Part shown: piece after piece, positions 32,387 through 41,223 of the stretch
Position numbering within the stretch: the stretch's first letter is position 1
Layout of the letters: each line of letters begins with the position of its first letter
From: Acidimicrobiia bacterium
GTDB lineage: Bacteria > Actinomycetota > Acidimicrobiia > IMCC26256 > JAMXLJ01
NCBI GenBank assembly: GCA_024281095.1
Contig: JAMXLJ010000133.1
Coordinates: forward strand, 1 to 54,352
Reading direction: 5' to 3'
DNA length: 54,352 nucleotides
Notes under the pieces: generated by a model
Told to the model about the DNA's origin: nothing
Databases searched by the model: none
What the model saw: the letters and a program-made list of their open reading frames with translations, nothing else
Made by a program: the position numbers and the translations under genes

Positions 32387-32818
32387 TTAGGAGCCGATGA
32401 CCGCGTCGAGGTCCTTCGGAAGGGTCGACTCGATGTCGCCCCACTCGCCCGGCGTGACGAACCGCTGCACCGCGTGCAGCACCCGTTTCACGAGCACCTC
32501 GGTTCCACCTTCGACTTCGAAGGAGAACTCCCGGCGAACCCGTCCGAGGAATTCGTCCCGATGCATCTTCACCGGGACGCGGGCGGGATTCCAGCCTTCG
32601 TAGTAGAGACCACGCATCAACATCGGCAGTTGCGCGCCGAGGTCGGCCGCTTCCTGTACCGGCAGGCGGTCGCGCAGCGCGTGCAGCACGGCTCGCAGCG
32701 CGTCGTACGACTGTTGGCGACGCTGCTTCGGCCAGCCGTAGGCCTCCTCGATCTGCTTCAGCACCTGATTGGTCTTCTCGATCGTGGTGTCGAACGTCGC
32801 ATAGCCCGTCTCGCTCAT
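32387..32818 (-). CDS. DUF2267 domain protein
   Basis: A 143-residue helical protein: YATFDTTIEKTNQVLKQIEEAYGW, QSYDALRAVLHALRDRLPVQEAADLGAQLPMLMRGLYYEGWNP and the RVREFSFEVEGG-type segment match DUF2267. Members are small cytosolic proteins of unknown role, often near stress genes. ATG start; it converges with the rhamnosidase gene, 31 bases between stops. Confidence 0.88.
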   Translation of the reverse strand: MSETGYATFDTTIEKTNQVLKQIEEAYGWPKQRRQQSYDALRAVLHALRDRLPVQEAADLGAQLPMLMRGLYYEGWNPARVPVKMHRDEFLGRVRREFSFEVEGGTEVLVKRVLHAVQRFVTPGEWGDIESTLPKDLDAVIGS

Positions 32819-32987
32819 GGGTGCGCCTCCGTACTCGGGCGATCACGCCGGCGGCCGCCGATGGCCGGCATCGCGCGCGCTCTACCCACCACACACGCCT
32901 CTACACCCGACGCGGATCCGCTTCGGGCTCGACGTGGCTTCCCCGCGACAGCGGAGCCCGCAGTCCGGTTCCCTATGCTGCGCCGCC

Positions 32988-33830
32988 ATGGCCGTGGCGC
33001 TCGGTGTGCTCGTCGCGATCGCGTTCGGATCCGGCGACTTCCTCGGTGGGCGCGCGGCGATGAGCGCCTCGACGCCTGGTGTGCTGCTCGTGTCGCAATG
33101 TTGTGCGGCGGTCGGGGCGGTCGTCGTCGCACTCGCGGTCGGGGCGAACGTGGCGATCGCGGACCTCCTCTACGGCGTCTGCGCGGGCGCGGTCAACGTT
33201 GTCGGGCTCGGGCTGCTGTATCACGGTCTCGCGAGGCGGACGATGAGCGTCGTCGCCCCCGTGGCCGCGGTCGTTGCGTCGATGGTTCCGGTCGGCTGGG
33301 GCCTGGCGAACGGCGAACGTCCAGGCCTCGTGGTGTTGGTCGGCGTCATGCTCGAGATCGGTGCCGCAGCCCTCGTCGCGAGGGAGCCCGGACGCGCGCC
33401 ACGCGGTGCCATGGCCGAAGGCATCGTCACGGCGGTGCTCGCAGGTTGCGCGCTCGGCGCGTCCTTGGTGCTCTACGCGCAGACCTCGAGCGCGTCGGGC
33501 TTCTGGCCGGTGTTGACGGCCCGAGTGACCGCGGCATCCCTCGTCATCGCGTTCGTGTGGTGGCTGCGCAGGTCGCGTGAGGTGCGCATGCCCGTCGGCA
33601 ACGCTCGCGGGCTGGCTCTTGGCGCCGGCGCGCTCGACGTGACCGCCGCGTCCTTGTTGCTGCTCGCCTTGCGTGAAGGGCTCATCGTGGTCGTCGCCCC
33701 GATCGCCGCGCTCGCGCCCGGGTTCACCGTCGTCCTCGCGTGGGCGCTGCTCGGCGAGCGGCTCGGCGTGCTGCAGCGGGTCGGTCTCGCCATCGCGTTG
33801 TGCGGACTCGTGCTCGTGTCGAGCGGTTGA
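32988..33830 (+). CDS. EamA/DMT superfamily transporter
   Basis: A 280-residue membrane protein with about ten hydrophobic segments and the two-fold EamA repeat; the ends ARRTMSVVAPVAAVVASMVPV and LREGLIVVVAPIAALAPGFTVVLAWALLGERLG are the conserved fifth and tenth helices, the latter with the family's ExL pattern. DMT carriers export or import metabolites; the substrate is unknown. The ATG lies 8 bases after TATGCT, with no Shine-Dalgarno. Confidence 0.87.
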   Translation: MAVALGVLVAIAFGSGDFLGGRAAMSASTPGVLLVSQCCAAVGAVVVALAVGANVAIADLLYGVCAGAVNVVGLGLLYHGLARRTMSVVAPVAAVVASMVPVGWGLANGERPGLVVLVGVMLEIGAAALVAREPGRAPRGAMAEGIVTAVLAGCALGASLVLYAQTSSASGFWPVLTARVTAASLVIAFVWWLRRSREVRMPVGNARGLALGAGALDVTAASLLLLALREGLIVVVAPIAALAPGFTVVLAWALLGERLGVLQRVGLAIALCGLVLVSSG

Positions 33831-33884
33831 TCGGCGGCCATACTCCGCCGGTGCAGACACCGCGGACAGCGACCGAGGGAGCAG

Positions 33885-34055
33885 TTAGGCCGCGTCGCGT
33901 GTGAGCGCGCCGATGTCGGCGCGCATCTCGCCTGCTCGGGTCTCGAGGTCCCGGCCCCAGTCGGCGACGCGTCCGGCGAGCTGTTCGAGGAAGCTCCCGA
34001 TCTCGGCCAGGCTCTGCTCGAGCCGGCGCCACTCCGAACCCATGTCAGCGTCCAT
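33885..34055 (-). CDS. Small helical protein, 56 residues
   Basis: A short, fully amphipathic helical protein: MGSEWRRLEQSLAEIGSFLE and the next 30 residues have heptad-like hydrophobics, ending with charged ETRAGEMRADIGALTRDAA. The ATG at 34055 has GGAAGGG just upstream; an ATG at 34043 is also possible. The frame continues upstream without a sign of coding. No known domain. Converges with the transporter gene. Confidence 0.5.
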   Translation of the reverse strand: MDADMGSEWRRLEQSLAEIGSFLEQLAGRVADWGRDLETRAGEMRADIGALTRDAA

Positions 34056-34370
34056 GCCCTTCCGTCGACGCGCCGAAGGCCCGGCTTGAGGGCGATCTGC
34101 CAGCCGGCGCATCGGTGACGCACGAGACGTGTTGATGGGCGAGGCGTCATTCGGCACGGCGGAGTTCTGGCGGTGGCGTGCGGTGGTTTCGTCTCGCGTT
34201 TGGCCACCGTGCGATTGGTGTCGTCTACGACCCACGAGTGTGCGCGCTGCACCCACTGCAAGTTCTCGTGCCCGTGTCGGCTACGGAGCCCGAGACGTAT
34301 CCCTGGGGCCGCTGCGAACCGAGACCATCAAGCGCCGCTGGTTGACGGTAAACCCGGTGTCCCGTACGGT
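34056..34370 (+). promoter_or_regulatory. Non-coding gap with promoter TTGACG-N17-TACGGT
   Basis: The 330-base gap before the FtsX-like gene shows no convincing gene. At its end lie TTGACG (34342-34347), a 17-base spacer and TACGGT (34365-34370), a good sigma70-type promoter. Transcription would start about 34377, 3 to 9 bases before the GTG/ATG of the permease, so a nearly leaderless mRNA is expected. Confidence 0.6.
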
Positions 34371-34385
34371 CGCCGTGGCGTGTGG

Positions 34386-35429
34386 ATGACAGCTCTTCGC
34401 GACCTGCAGTGGCGCCGGCGCCGTTTCGTGATCGCCGTGATCGGGACGTCACTCGTCTTCGCGATGACGCTCGTGCTCGCGGGGCTCGCCTCGAGCTTCG
34501 ACCGCGAGGCGTCGAAGACCCTCGGTGTCATCGGAGCCGACGGCTTCGTGGTGCAGGCGGGTGTTGCCGGCCCGTTCAGCGGCAGTACGCCCCTGAGCGA
34601 GGACAGCGTCACCCAGGTCGGCGCGCTTCGCGGTGTGCGACAGGCCGGACCCGTCGTCTTCGTGCGCCAGGCGACCGGCGGCGCCGCGCCATTACCGGTG
34701 CAGGTGTTCGGCGCAATGCCGGGAACGGTAGGAGCGCCACACGTCTCGCAGGGCCGGCCGCCGCGGCGCGCCGGCGAGATCGCGATCGGCTCGAAGTTGC
34801 ACGCGGCGATCGGTGGCCGCGTGATCGTCGGTGGACGGACCTACTCAGTCGTGGGGCGCGTCAGCAAGTCGACGCTCTACGCCGGCAGTCCGAACGTCTT
34901 TCTCACGCTCGCGGACGCGCAAACCCTCGCATACTCGGGTCAGCCCCTCGTCACCGCGGTTGCGACGCTCGGTACGCCGGTGAGCGCGCCGCCGCCCGGC
35001 CTGAAGTTCGTGCCGCTGCACGACGCGCGCGTCGACCTGCTCCGGCCGCTGAAGGACGCACGCCGCGCGCTCACGCTCGTGTCCGCCCTTCTTTGGCTCG
35101 TCGCCGCGTGCATCGTCGGGTCGGTCGTGTACCTGTCCGCGCTCGAGCGGGTCCGCGACTTCGCGGTATTGAAGGCCACCGGCGCGTCGAACCGGTCTCT
35201 CCTCGGCGGACTTGCCGTGCAGGCGGTCATCGTCTCGATGGCCGCGGCCGTCGTGGGCGCGATCTTCGCAATGGTGCTCGCACCGAAGTTCCCGCTCCCC
35301 GTCACGATCCCGCGGGACGCGCTGCTGCTCCTGCCGGCCGTGTCGGTTGGCGTCGGCCTGCTGGCCAGCCTGGCCGGCCTGCGCCGGACCGCCACCGTCG
35401 ACCCCGCGCTGGCGTTCTCCGGTCCGTGA
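34386..35429 (+). CDS. FtsX-like ABC transporter permease
   Basis: A 347-residue protein: N-terminal membrane segment (about 14-33), a large extracytoplasmic MacB-like region (to about 220), and three C-terminal segments with the FtsX signature VVYLSALERVRDFAVLKATGASNRSLLGGLAVQAV. Such permeases act with an ATPase of the LolD/MacB class for lipoprotein or peptide extrusion. No ATPase gene is next to it, so it may use one encoded elsewhere. ATG 34386 or GTG 34380. Confidence 0.85.
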   Translation: MTALRDLQWRRRRFVIAVIGTSLVFAMTLVLAGLASSFDREASKTLGVIGADGFVVQAGVAGPFSGSTPLSEDSVTQVGALRGVRQAGPVVFVRQATGGAAPLPVQVFGAMPGTVGAPHVSQGRPPRRAGEIAIGSKLHAAIGGRVIVGGRTYSVVGRVSKSTLYAGSPNVFLTLADAQTLAYSGQPLVTAVATLGTPVSAPPPGLKFVPLHDARVDLLRPLKDARRALTLVSALLWLVAACIVGSVVYLSALERVRDFAVLKATGASNRSLLGGLAVQAVIVSMAAAVVGAIFAMVLAPKFPLPVTIPRDALLLLPAVSVGVGLLASLAGLRRTATVDPALAFSGP

Positions 35430-35466
35430 GAGGATCTCTTGCCGAGCGGGCGACCGGGCCGGACGG

Positions 35467-36363
35467 TCAGGAGATGTAGCGCCGGGCGCGTGAGTGCTTC
35501 TGGGGCTCGTCCAACAGCCGGAGACCCGCTTCCACGTCTTCGGGCACGACGCGACGGCTGCGAAGTACCCACGGGACGCCCGTGAGCGCGTCGACGACGC
35601 CCGACAACGTCACGCGGTCGTGTGGCGCCGTGCGCAGCAGATGCACGCTCCGCTGCAACGCGGCGAGCGCGGGCCGGCGCAGCCACCAGAACCACAGCGT
35701 GTTGCGGATGCCCTGCCGGCGGCGCAGGTGTGGATCGCGAGCGCGCGACGGGAAGTGGTGCACGACGGCGCCGGGGAGGTACACCATGCGCCAACCCTCC
35801 GCCGCCAGATCGCACGCCAGCAGCTGCTCCTCGCCGCCGATGAAGAACCGGTGGTCGAAGCCACCCGCGTCCATGAAGCTCTTTCGCCGAACCATCGATG
35901 CGCCCGCGAGGAAGCTGAGCAGACACGGACCGGGACAGTCGGCAGGCCGCGGGATGGGAGAGTCACGAAGCTCCTCGCAGATCGGATCTTCCCTCCCGTC
36001 GGGCTCGACGACGATGCTCGCGGTGACGACCGCAATGTCGGGATGCTCCTCGAGGACGTCGGCAGCCCGCCGCAGCGACCCCGACTCCCACCACGTGTCG
36101 TCGTCGCAGAACGCCACGTATGGTCGCTCGGTCTCCGCCACCCCCACGTTGCGCGCCGCGGCACCAAGGTTCCTGGCCGCGCGGATGACGCGTACGTCGG
36201 GGAACCGGCGCGCAAGGGCGTCGGCGGTCCCGTCGGCGGAGGCGTTGTCGACGATCACCATGGCCGGCTGTTCACGCACGCTCTCCATGTGGCCCACGGT
36301 GCGCAGCACTTCGTCACGGCGGTTGTGTGTGATGGTGACCACGCCGATGCGGTCGTCGCCCAC
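35467..36363 (-). CDS. Family 2 glycosyltransferase
   Basis: A 298-residue GT-A enzyme: IGVVTITHNRRDEVLRTVGHM, VIVDNASADGTADALARRFPDVRVIRAARNLGAAARNVG and the metal motif FCDDDTWWE, then FLAGASMVRRKSFMDAGGFDHRFFIGGEE, the typical acceptor side. Its closest known type is the rhamnosyl- or mannosyltransferases of the WcaA/RfbF group; donor and acceptor unknown. GGGAGG lies just before the GTG at 36363. It is cytosolic with no membrane anchor. Confidence 0.9.
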   Translation of the reverse strand: MGDDRIGVVTITHNRRDEVLRTVGHMESVREQPAMVIVDNASADGTADALARRFPDVRVIRAARNLGAAARNVGVAETERPYVAFCDDDTWWESGSLRRAADVLEEHPDIAVVTASIVVEPDGREDPICEELRDSPIPRPADCPGPCLLSFLAGASMVRRKSFMDAGGFDHRFFIGGEEQLLACDLAAEGWRMVYLPGAVVHHFPSRARDPHLRRRQGIRNTLWFWWLRRPALAALQRSVHLLRTAPHDRVTLSGVVDALTGVPWVLRSRRVVPEDVEAGLRLLDEPQKHSRARRYIS

Positions 36364-36618
36364 TCCGCCTCCCAACCTGCACGTCGCCACTCGTACGCGG
36401 CGCGATGCGACGCGCGCGTTCGACTGCCCGCCACATCGCGAGCGAAAACCACGACGAGTGCGGCGTCGCTCCGGACGTTCCGGTTTCCCGGGTGCGACAG
36501 CCGGGGAAGATGGCCGGTACGTCATCGAGCGCCGGGAACCCGTCTGGCTGCGTCGCACGGCCGATCACCGAGCGGCCCGCTCCACTCGCCCTGCGTACAC
36601 GCCATCGGAGCCGCGCCC

Positions 36619-36963
36619 ATGTTGAGCGCTGATCGACCTGTCACCCCCTTTCGCGCGACGTACGAAGCGACCGCTTCCCGCGTCGTGGTGCGTGTCGGAG
36701 GTGAGCTCGACCTCGCGACGGCGCCGCAGCTCGCGGAGCTCCTGACCCGCGTCGAATGGGACCGGCCGGTCGTGGTCGATCTCACCGGTGTCACCTTCAT
36801 CGACTCGAGCGGCATCCGGGTGCTGTGCGGCGCGGCCGCGCAGGCCGCGCGTCGTGGTGTGGCGTTCCAAGCCGTCGAGGCGTCCGGACCCGTGGCGCGA
36901 ACGCTCCAGGTCGCGGGTGTGGCCGAGTGGCTGCAGGGCAGTCCGTCATCAGCGGCGGGTTAG
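36619..36963 (+). CDS. STAS domain anti-sigma factor antagonist
   Basis: A 114-residue SpoIIAA/RsbV-like protein. RVVVRVGGELDLATAPQLAELL and VVVDLTGVTFIDSSGIRVL are diagnostic; the phosphorylatable serine is Ser63 or Ser64. Unphosphorylated, it would bind an anti-sigma kinase, probably the product of the next gene at 37019. GGAG lies 9 bases before the ATG. Confidence 0.92.
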   Translation: MLSADRPVTPFRATYEATASRVVVRVGGELDLATAPQLAELLTRVEWDRPVVVDLTGVTFIDSSGIRVLCGAAAQAARRGVAFQAVEASGPVARTLQVAGVAEWLQGSPSSAAG

Positions 36964-37018
36964 CGGAAGAACGCCTCGGGCATCCTCTCGCCACGAGCAA
37001 CGTCCCGCGGCGGGAAGT

Positions 37019-37390
37019 GTGCAGAGAACCGAGACGACCAGAGTGCAGTGGGACGCGACTGCGCCACAGCGTGCACGGCAGTTCGTGGCTGACGTGTTGG
37101 AACGTAGCGGTGCGGGCGATCGCCTGCGCGAACAAGCGATCCTGCTCGTGAGCGAAGTCGTGAGCAACGTCGTCAGGCACGCGTCCAGCGAGGCGACGAT
37201 CGTCGTCGATGTCTCCGACGAGCACCTGCGCGTCAGCGTCACCGACGACGGACCCGGTTGGCCGAACGAGCGGCGGCCCGATGCCCGGGGAGGCTTCGGC
37301 CTGTATCTCGTCGACAAAGTCGCGACGAACTGGGGCACCTACAGGATCGGCGACGGAAAGACGGTGTGGTTCGAGCTCGCGAACGCCTAA
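37019..37390 (+). CDS. Anti-sigma regulatory factor, serine kinase-like (RsbW/HATPase_c_2)
   Basis: A 123-residue GHKL ATPase: ILLVSEVVSNVVRHA (N box), VSVTDDGPGWPN (G1), GGFGLYLVDKVATNWG (G2). It probably phosphorylates the STAS protein encoded 56 bases upstream and holds a sigma factor when the STAS protein is phosphorylated. No sigma factor of the SigB/SigF type is in the window. GTG 37019 and GTG 37043 are both possible starts. Confidence 0.88.
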   Translation: MQRTETTRVQWDATAPQRARQFVADVLERSGAGDRLREQAILLVSEVVSNVVRHASSEATIVVDVSDEHLRVSVTDDGPGWPNERRPDARGGFGLYLVDKVATNWGTYRIGDGKTVWFELANA

Positions 37391-37405
37391 CGCGCGCTCA
37401 GGCCC

Positions 37406-37478
37406 AAGCGGTGGGGGCCGGCTTCCGCTCCAGGCGCTACAAGAGCGAACGTTCCGCGGAAGCCGGCCCCCACCGCTT
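37406..37478. terminator. 23-bp perfect inverted repeat between convergent genes
   Basis: The arms 37406-37428 and 37456-37478 (beginning AAGCGGTGGGGGCCGG) are perfectly complementary over 23 bp, with a 27-base loop that itself holds CGCT-ACAAG-AGCG. It lies between the convergent anti-sigma and alpha/beta-hydrolase genes, 15 bases from each stop, and should terminate both ways. The stem is far longer than usual. Confidence 0.8.
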
Positions 37479-37493
37479 CTCGATGAGCGTGCG

Positions 37494-38348
37494 TCACCCG
37501 TTTCCGAACTCGAGTAATTGAGGTGTGAGGAGGGGCCAGTGGTCGAAGAGAGCGCCTCTACCTTCTCTTGCTGCGTCGCCTTGCTGGTTCCACTCGTCGT
37601 CCCCCCAGGGTGGCTCGACCAGCTTGGCGTTCGGGATCACTTCGGCGAGGCGTTCGGATGTCGCTCTCGTGTGGTGCGGGTCGCTCGCTCCGCTGCGGAA
37701 GACGAGGGTGGGGACCTGGAGCTTGCTCAGTTGTTCGTCGGTGATGCCGGGGACAGTCGCCGCAGGGTCGGGGCAGTACACGAGCATCCAGCGTTCGAGT
37801 GTCGCGATGAACTCGCGAGGGTCGAGGGCCAAGAAGCGCTCGCGGTTGCGCGGATTGCGCTCGAGCACCTCGGCCCATTCGGGAAGCTCGACGACGGCGC
37901 CCATCCCGTGGCGCCACGCGACACGTATCGACTCGCCGCAGTAGTGCACACCGAGCAGCATGAGCCCGTAGACGCCACCTGAGATCCACAACATCGCGAG
38001 CTTCCGCGCGACATCCGGATGGCGGGCCGCAGTGAGCAACGAGACGCGCGCGCCGCCCGATCCACCGACGATCACCGCCGGCGCCATGTCGAGCGCGCGC
38101 AGGAGCCCGGCGAGCTTGTCGGCCTGCATCGCGGACTCCGACGCGCCGGTGAAGCAGACATCCGACGCGCCCGTGTTGGGCCGGTCCCAGATGAGCGCCC
38201 GTTGCCCGTTCGCGGCGAGCTGCTCGGCCAGCTCGCGGATCCCGGGCGTGTCCTTGCTGAAACGGCCGCCTGGGGTGAGTACCCATGCCGGCCCGTCGCC
38301 GATGATCTCGTATGCGATGCGCGTACCGTCGATCTCGACCGTCGGCAT
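37494..38348 (-). CDS. Alpha/beta hydrolase
   Basis: A 284-residue protein with the fold's landmarks: ALIWDRPNTGASD after strand 4, the nucleophile elbow VGGSGGA (GxSxG), PTLVFRSGASDPHHT near the acid residue, and a late His in the PPWGDDEWN region or beyond. The substrate is unknown; relatives include esterases and haloperoxidase-like hydrolases. ATG start MPTVEIDGTRIAYEIIGDGP is the usual family start. Confidence 0.87.
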   Translation of the reverse strand: MPTVEIDGTRIAYEIIGDGPAWVLTPGGRFSKDTPGIRELAEQLAANGQRALIWDRPNTGASDVCFTGASESAMQADKLAGLLRALDMAPAVIVGGSGGARVSLLTAARHPDVARKLAMLWISGGVYGLMLLGVHYCGESIRVAWRHGMGAVVELPEWAEVLERNPRNRERFLALDPREFIATLERWMLVYCPDPAATVPGITDEQLSKLQVPTLVFRSGASDPHHTRATSERLAEVIPNAKLVEPPWGDDEWNQQGDAAREGRGALFDHWPLLTPQLLEFGNG

Positions 38349-38426
38349 GACGGGACTGTACCGCCGCGACGCCGGTCCAAGCTGACACGGTTGTCAGGAA
38401 CGAGCGGATGCGGGAAACTCGCGGCG

Positions 38427-39938
38427 ATGACGCCCACCGGTGACGCGCCGCCGCTCGTCACCCACTGGATCGACGGCAAGCCCGACGAAGGGAGGTCGTC
38501 GCGTCGCGGTGACGTCTTCGACCCCGCGACCGGCCGCGTGACGAAGCACGTCACGTTCGCATCGGTCGAAGACGTCGACCACGCAGTTGGCGCCGCCCGC
38601 ACCGCGTTCGGAGCCTGGCGCGCGACCTCGCTGACCGAGCGCACCAAGGTGCTGTTCGCGTTCCGAGAGCTGTTGCACCGCGGCGTCGAAGAGCTCGCGG
38701 AGATCATCACGGCCGAGCACGGCAAGGTCCGTGGCGACGCAGCCGGCGAGGTCGCCCGCGGGCTCGAGGTCGTCGAATTCGCGTGCGGCATGCCGCACCT
38801 GCTCAAGGGAAGCTTCTCCGAAGGAGTGTCGTCGCGTCTCGACGTGTACTCCTTGCGCCAGCCGATCGGCGTCGCCGCGATCGTCAGCCCGTTCAACTTC
38901 CCGGCCATGGTGCCGTGCTGGTTCTTTCCGATCGCCATCGCCGCCGGCAACGCCGTGATCCTCAAGCCGAGCGAGAAGGATCCGTCGGCCGCGAACTGGA
39001 TCGCGCAGCGTTGGCAGGAAGCCGGCTTGCCGGCGGGAGTCTTCAACGTCGTGCACGGCGACAAGGTTGCCGTTGATCGCCTGCTCGAGCACCCCGACGT
39101 GAACGCGGTGTCGTTCGTAGGGTCGACGCCCGTCGCCCGCCACGTCTACGAGACGGCAACGCGCTTCGGCAAGCGGGTACAGGCACTCGGCGGGGCGAAG
39201 AACCACATGGTCGTGCTGCCGGACGCGGACCTCGATCTTGCGGCCGATTCGGCCGTCAACGCCGGGTTCGGCTCGGCCGGAGAACGCTGCATGGCGATCT
39301 CGGTCGTGGTCGCCGTGGAACCGGTTGCCGACGAGCTCGTCGCGAAGATCGCCGAGCGCATGAGCCGGCTCACCGTCGGCGACGGTCGTGCTGCATACGA
39401 CATGGGGCCGCTCGTCACCGGCGCGCATCGCGACAAGGTCGCGTCGTATCTCGACGCCGGCGTGAAGTCGGGCGCGACGCTGGTGGTCGACGGGCGTGAG
39501 CATCCGGTGAAGGGCGACGCGGCGGGCTTCTGGCTCGGGCCGACACTGTTCGACGACGTCACGCCTCAGATGGAGATCTACACCGACGAGATCTTCGGCC
39601 CCGTGCTCTCGGTGATCCGCGTCGACAGCTACGACCATGCGCTCGCGCTCGTGAACACGAACCCGTACGGCAACGGCACCGCGATCTTCACGAACGACGG
39701 GGGCGCGGCACGGCGCTTCCAGAACGAGGTCGAGATCGGCATGGTCGGGATCAACGTGCCGATCCCGGTGCCTGTCGCGTACTACTCGTTCGGAGGCTGG
39801 AAGTCGTCACTCTTCGGCGACACGCACGCCCACGGTGTCGACGGCGTGCATTTCTTCACCCGCACCAAGGTGGTGACGAGCCGGTGGCTCGACCCGAGCC
39901 ACGGCGGTGTCAACCTCGGTTTCCCCCGGAACACATAG
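38427..39938 (+). CDS. mmsA: CoA-acylating methylmalonate-semialdehyde dehydrogenase
   Basis: A 503-residue aldehyde dehydrogenase of the MmsA type: HWIDGKPDEGRSSRRGDVFDPATGRV, VVEFACGMPHLLKGSFSEGVSSRLDVYSLRQPIGVAAIVSPFNFPAMVPCWFFPIAIA, the catalytic Cys in GSAGERCMAIS, and the MmsA-specific NVPIPVPVAYYSFGGWKSSLFGD. It turns methylmalonate (or malonate) semialdehyde to propionyl-CoA (acetyl-CoA), in valine, beta-alanine or inositol catabolism. It is followed 9 bases later by an amidohydrolase gene. Confidence 0.94.
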   Translation: MTPTGDAPPLVTHWIDGKPDEGRSSRRGDVFDPATGRVTKHVTFASVEDVDHAVGAARTAFGAWRATSLTERTKVLFAFRELLHRGVEELAEIITAEHGKVRGDAAGEVARGLEVVEFACGMPHLLKGSFSEGVSSRLDVYSLRQPIGVAAIVSPFNFPAMVPCWFFPIAIAAGNAVILKPSEKDPSAANWIAQRWQEAGLPAGVFNVVHGDKVAVDRLLEHPDVNAVSFVGSTPVARHVYETATRFGKRVQALGGAKNHMVVLPDADLDLAADSAVNAGFGSAGERCMAISVVVAVEPVADELVAKIAERMSRLTVGDGRAAYDMGPLVTGAHRDKVASYLDAGVKSGATLVVDGREHPVKGDAAGFWLGPTLFDDVTPQMEIYTDEIFGPVLSVIRVDSYDHALALVNTNPYGNGTAIFTNDGGAARRFQNEVEIGMVGINVPIPVPVAYYSFGGWKSSLFGDTHAHGVDGVHFFTRTKVVTSRWLDPSHGGVNLGFPRNT

Positions 39939-39947
39939 GAGGGCTCC

Positions 39948-41114
39948 ATGACGGCCCCGTTCGATCAGGTGAAGGTGATCGACGCCGACACGCATCTCAC
40001 GGAGCGCCATGACCTGTGGACGAGCCGTGCGCCGGCCAAGTGGAAGGACCGGGTGCCGCACGTGACGAAGGTCGACGGCGCGGCTACGTGGGTGGTCGAC
40101 GGCGAGGTGCTCGGCCGTGCTGGTGCGGGCGGCGTGATCGACCGCGACGGCAAGAAGGGCCGTTCGTTCGAAGGTCTCTACGAGTGGGAGATCGAACAGG
40201 CTCACGTCGCGGCATACGACCCGCAGGCGCGCGTCGAGCTCATGGACGACATCGGCATCTGGGCCCAGATCGTCTTCCCGGGCGTGGTCGGTCTCGGAGG
40301 CCAGGGCCTTGCCGACGTGGTGAAGGACATCGAGTTGCGCACACTGTGCCTCGAGATCTTCAACGACGCGAGCGGGCAGCTCCAGGCTGAGAGCGGCAAC
40401 CGGTTGCTACCCATGGCTCTGCTGCCGGGCTGGGACGTCGACGCGTGTGTACGTGAGGCGCGGCGGGCCAAGGATCTCGGGCTGCGCGGCGTCAACCTCA
40501 CGTCCGACACGCAGGACCTCGGTGCGGCCGACCTCGCCGACCGCGCGTGGGATCCCTTGTGGGAAGCGTGCAGCTCGCTCGGACTGCCGGTGCATTTCCA
40601 CATCGGCGCGAGTCTCACGACGATGAACTACTTCGGCTCGTATCCATGGCCGGCTCACGACGACGACACGAAGCTCGCGATCGGCGGCACGCTGCTCTTC
40701 ATCGGCAACGCGCGCGTCGTCGTCAACATCATCTGCTCGGGCATGCTCGAGCGGTTCCCCGAGCTCAAGATCGTGTCCGTGGAGAGCGGCGCCGGTTGGG
40801 TGCCGTTCATCCTCGAGGCGCTCGACTACGAGATGGCCGAGAACGCGCCCAAGCTGCGAGCGTCGCTGTCGCTGAGCCCGTCGGAGTACTTCCGGCGGCA
40901 GATCTACGCGACGACATGGTTCGAGCGCGCCGACCTGCCCGCGATCGTGCGTTCCGTGGGGGAGGACAACATCATGTTCGAGACCGACTTCCCCCACCCG
41001 ACGTGCCTCTACCCGGAACCGTTGAAGATCGCGGCACAGAACATGCACGATCTGAGCCCGGCGGTGCAGCGCAAGATCCTGGGCGAGAACGCGGCCAAGC
41101 TGTACGGCTTATGA
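39948..41114 (+). CDS. Amidohydrolase family protein (amidohydrolase-2, TIM barrel)
   Basis: A 388-residue metal-dependent hydrolase or decarboxylase. KVIDADTHLTE holds the first metal ligands (DxH), LPVHFHIGAS the middle histidine, and NIMFETDFPHPTCLYP the last Asp. Family members are decarboxylases or hydrolases of aromatic acids. AGGAGG lies 6 bases upstream of the ATG; co-transcription with mmsA is likely. Confidence 0.9.
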   Translation: MTAPFDQVKVIDADTHLTERHDLWTSRAPAKWKDRVPHVTKVDGAATWVVDGEVLGRAGAGGVIDRDGKKGRSFEGLYEWEIEQAHVAAYDPQARVELMDDIGIWAQIVFPGVVGLGGQGLADVVKDIELRTLCLEIFNDASGQLQAESGNRLLPMALLPGWDVDACVREARRAKDLGLRGVNLTSDTQDLGAADLADRAWDPLWEACSSLGLPVHFHIGASLTTMNYFGSYPWPAHDDDTKLAIGGTLLFIGNARVVVNIICSGMLERFPELKIVSVESGAGWVPFILEALDYEMAENAPKLRASLSLSPSEYFRRQIYATTWFERADLPAIVRSVGEDNIMFETDFPHPTCLYPEPLKIAAQNMHDLSPAVQRKILGENAAKLYGL

Positions 41115-41223
41115 GCCGCGGTTGAGCCGGATGGCCCACGGGATGTGACTTTCGGTCCTGGGTATGGCCACTCGAATCGGTGCATCGTCAGCCCAACGGC
41201 ACACGAGCATCGGAGTCGGGATC

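Noticed and set aside
34173-34290. Cys-rich reading frame (CARCTHCKFSCPC) before the FtsX-like gene
   Set aside because: It looks like a zinc ribbon but has no Shine-Dalgarno, sits in a gap with weak coding bias, and its complement also gives a plausible-looking peptide, so chance is likely.
36478-36512. SigB-type promoter (GTTT-N-GGG) before the STAS gene
   Set aside because: GTTTCC and GGGGAA match the consensus only partly in a G/C-rich tract; not strong enough to list.
37406-37478. Inverted repeat as ends of an insertion sequence
   Set aside because: Only 27 bases lie between the arms and no transposase or target duplication is seen.
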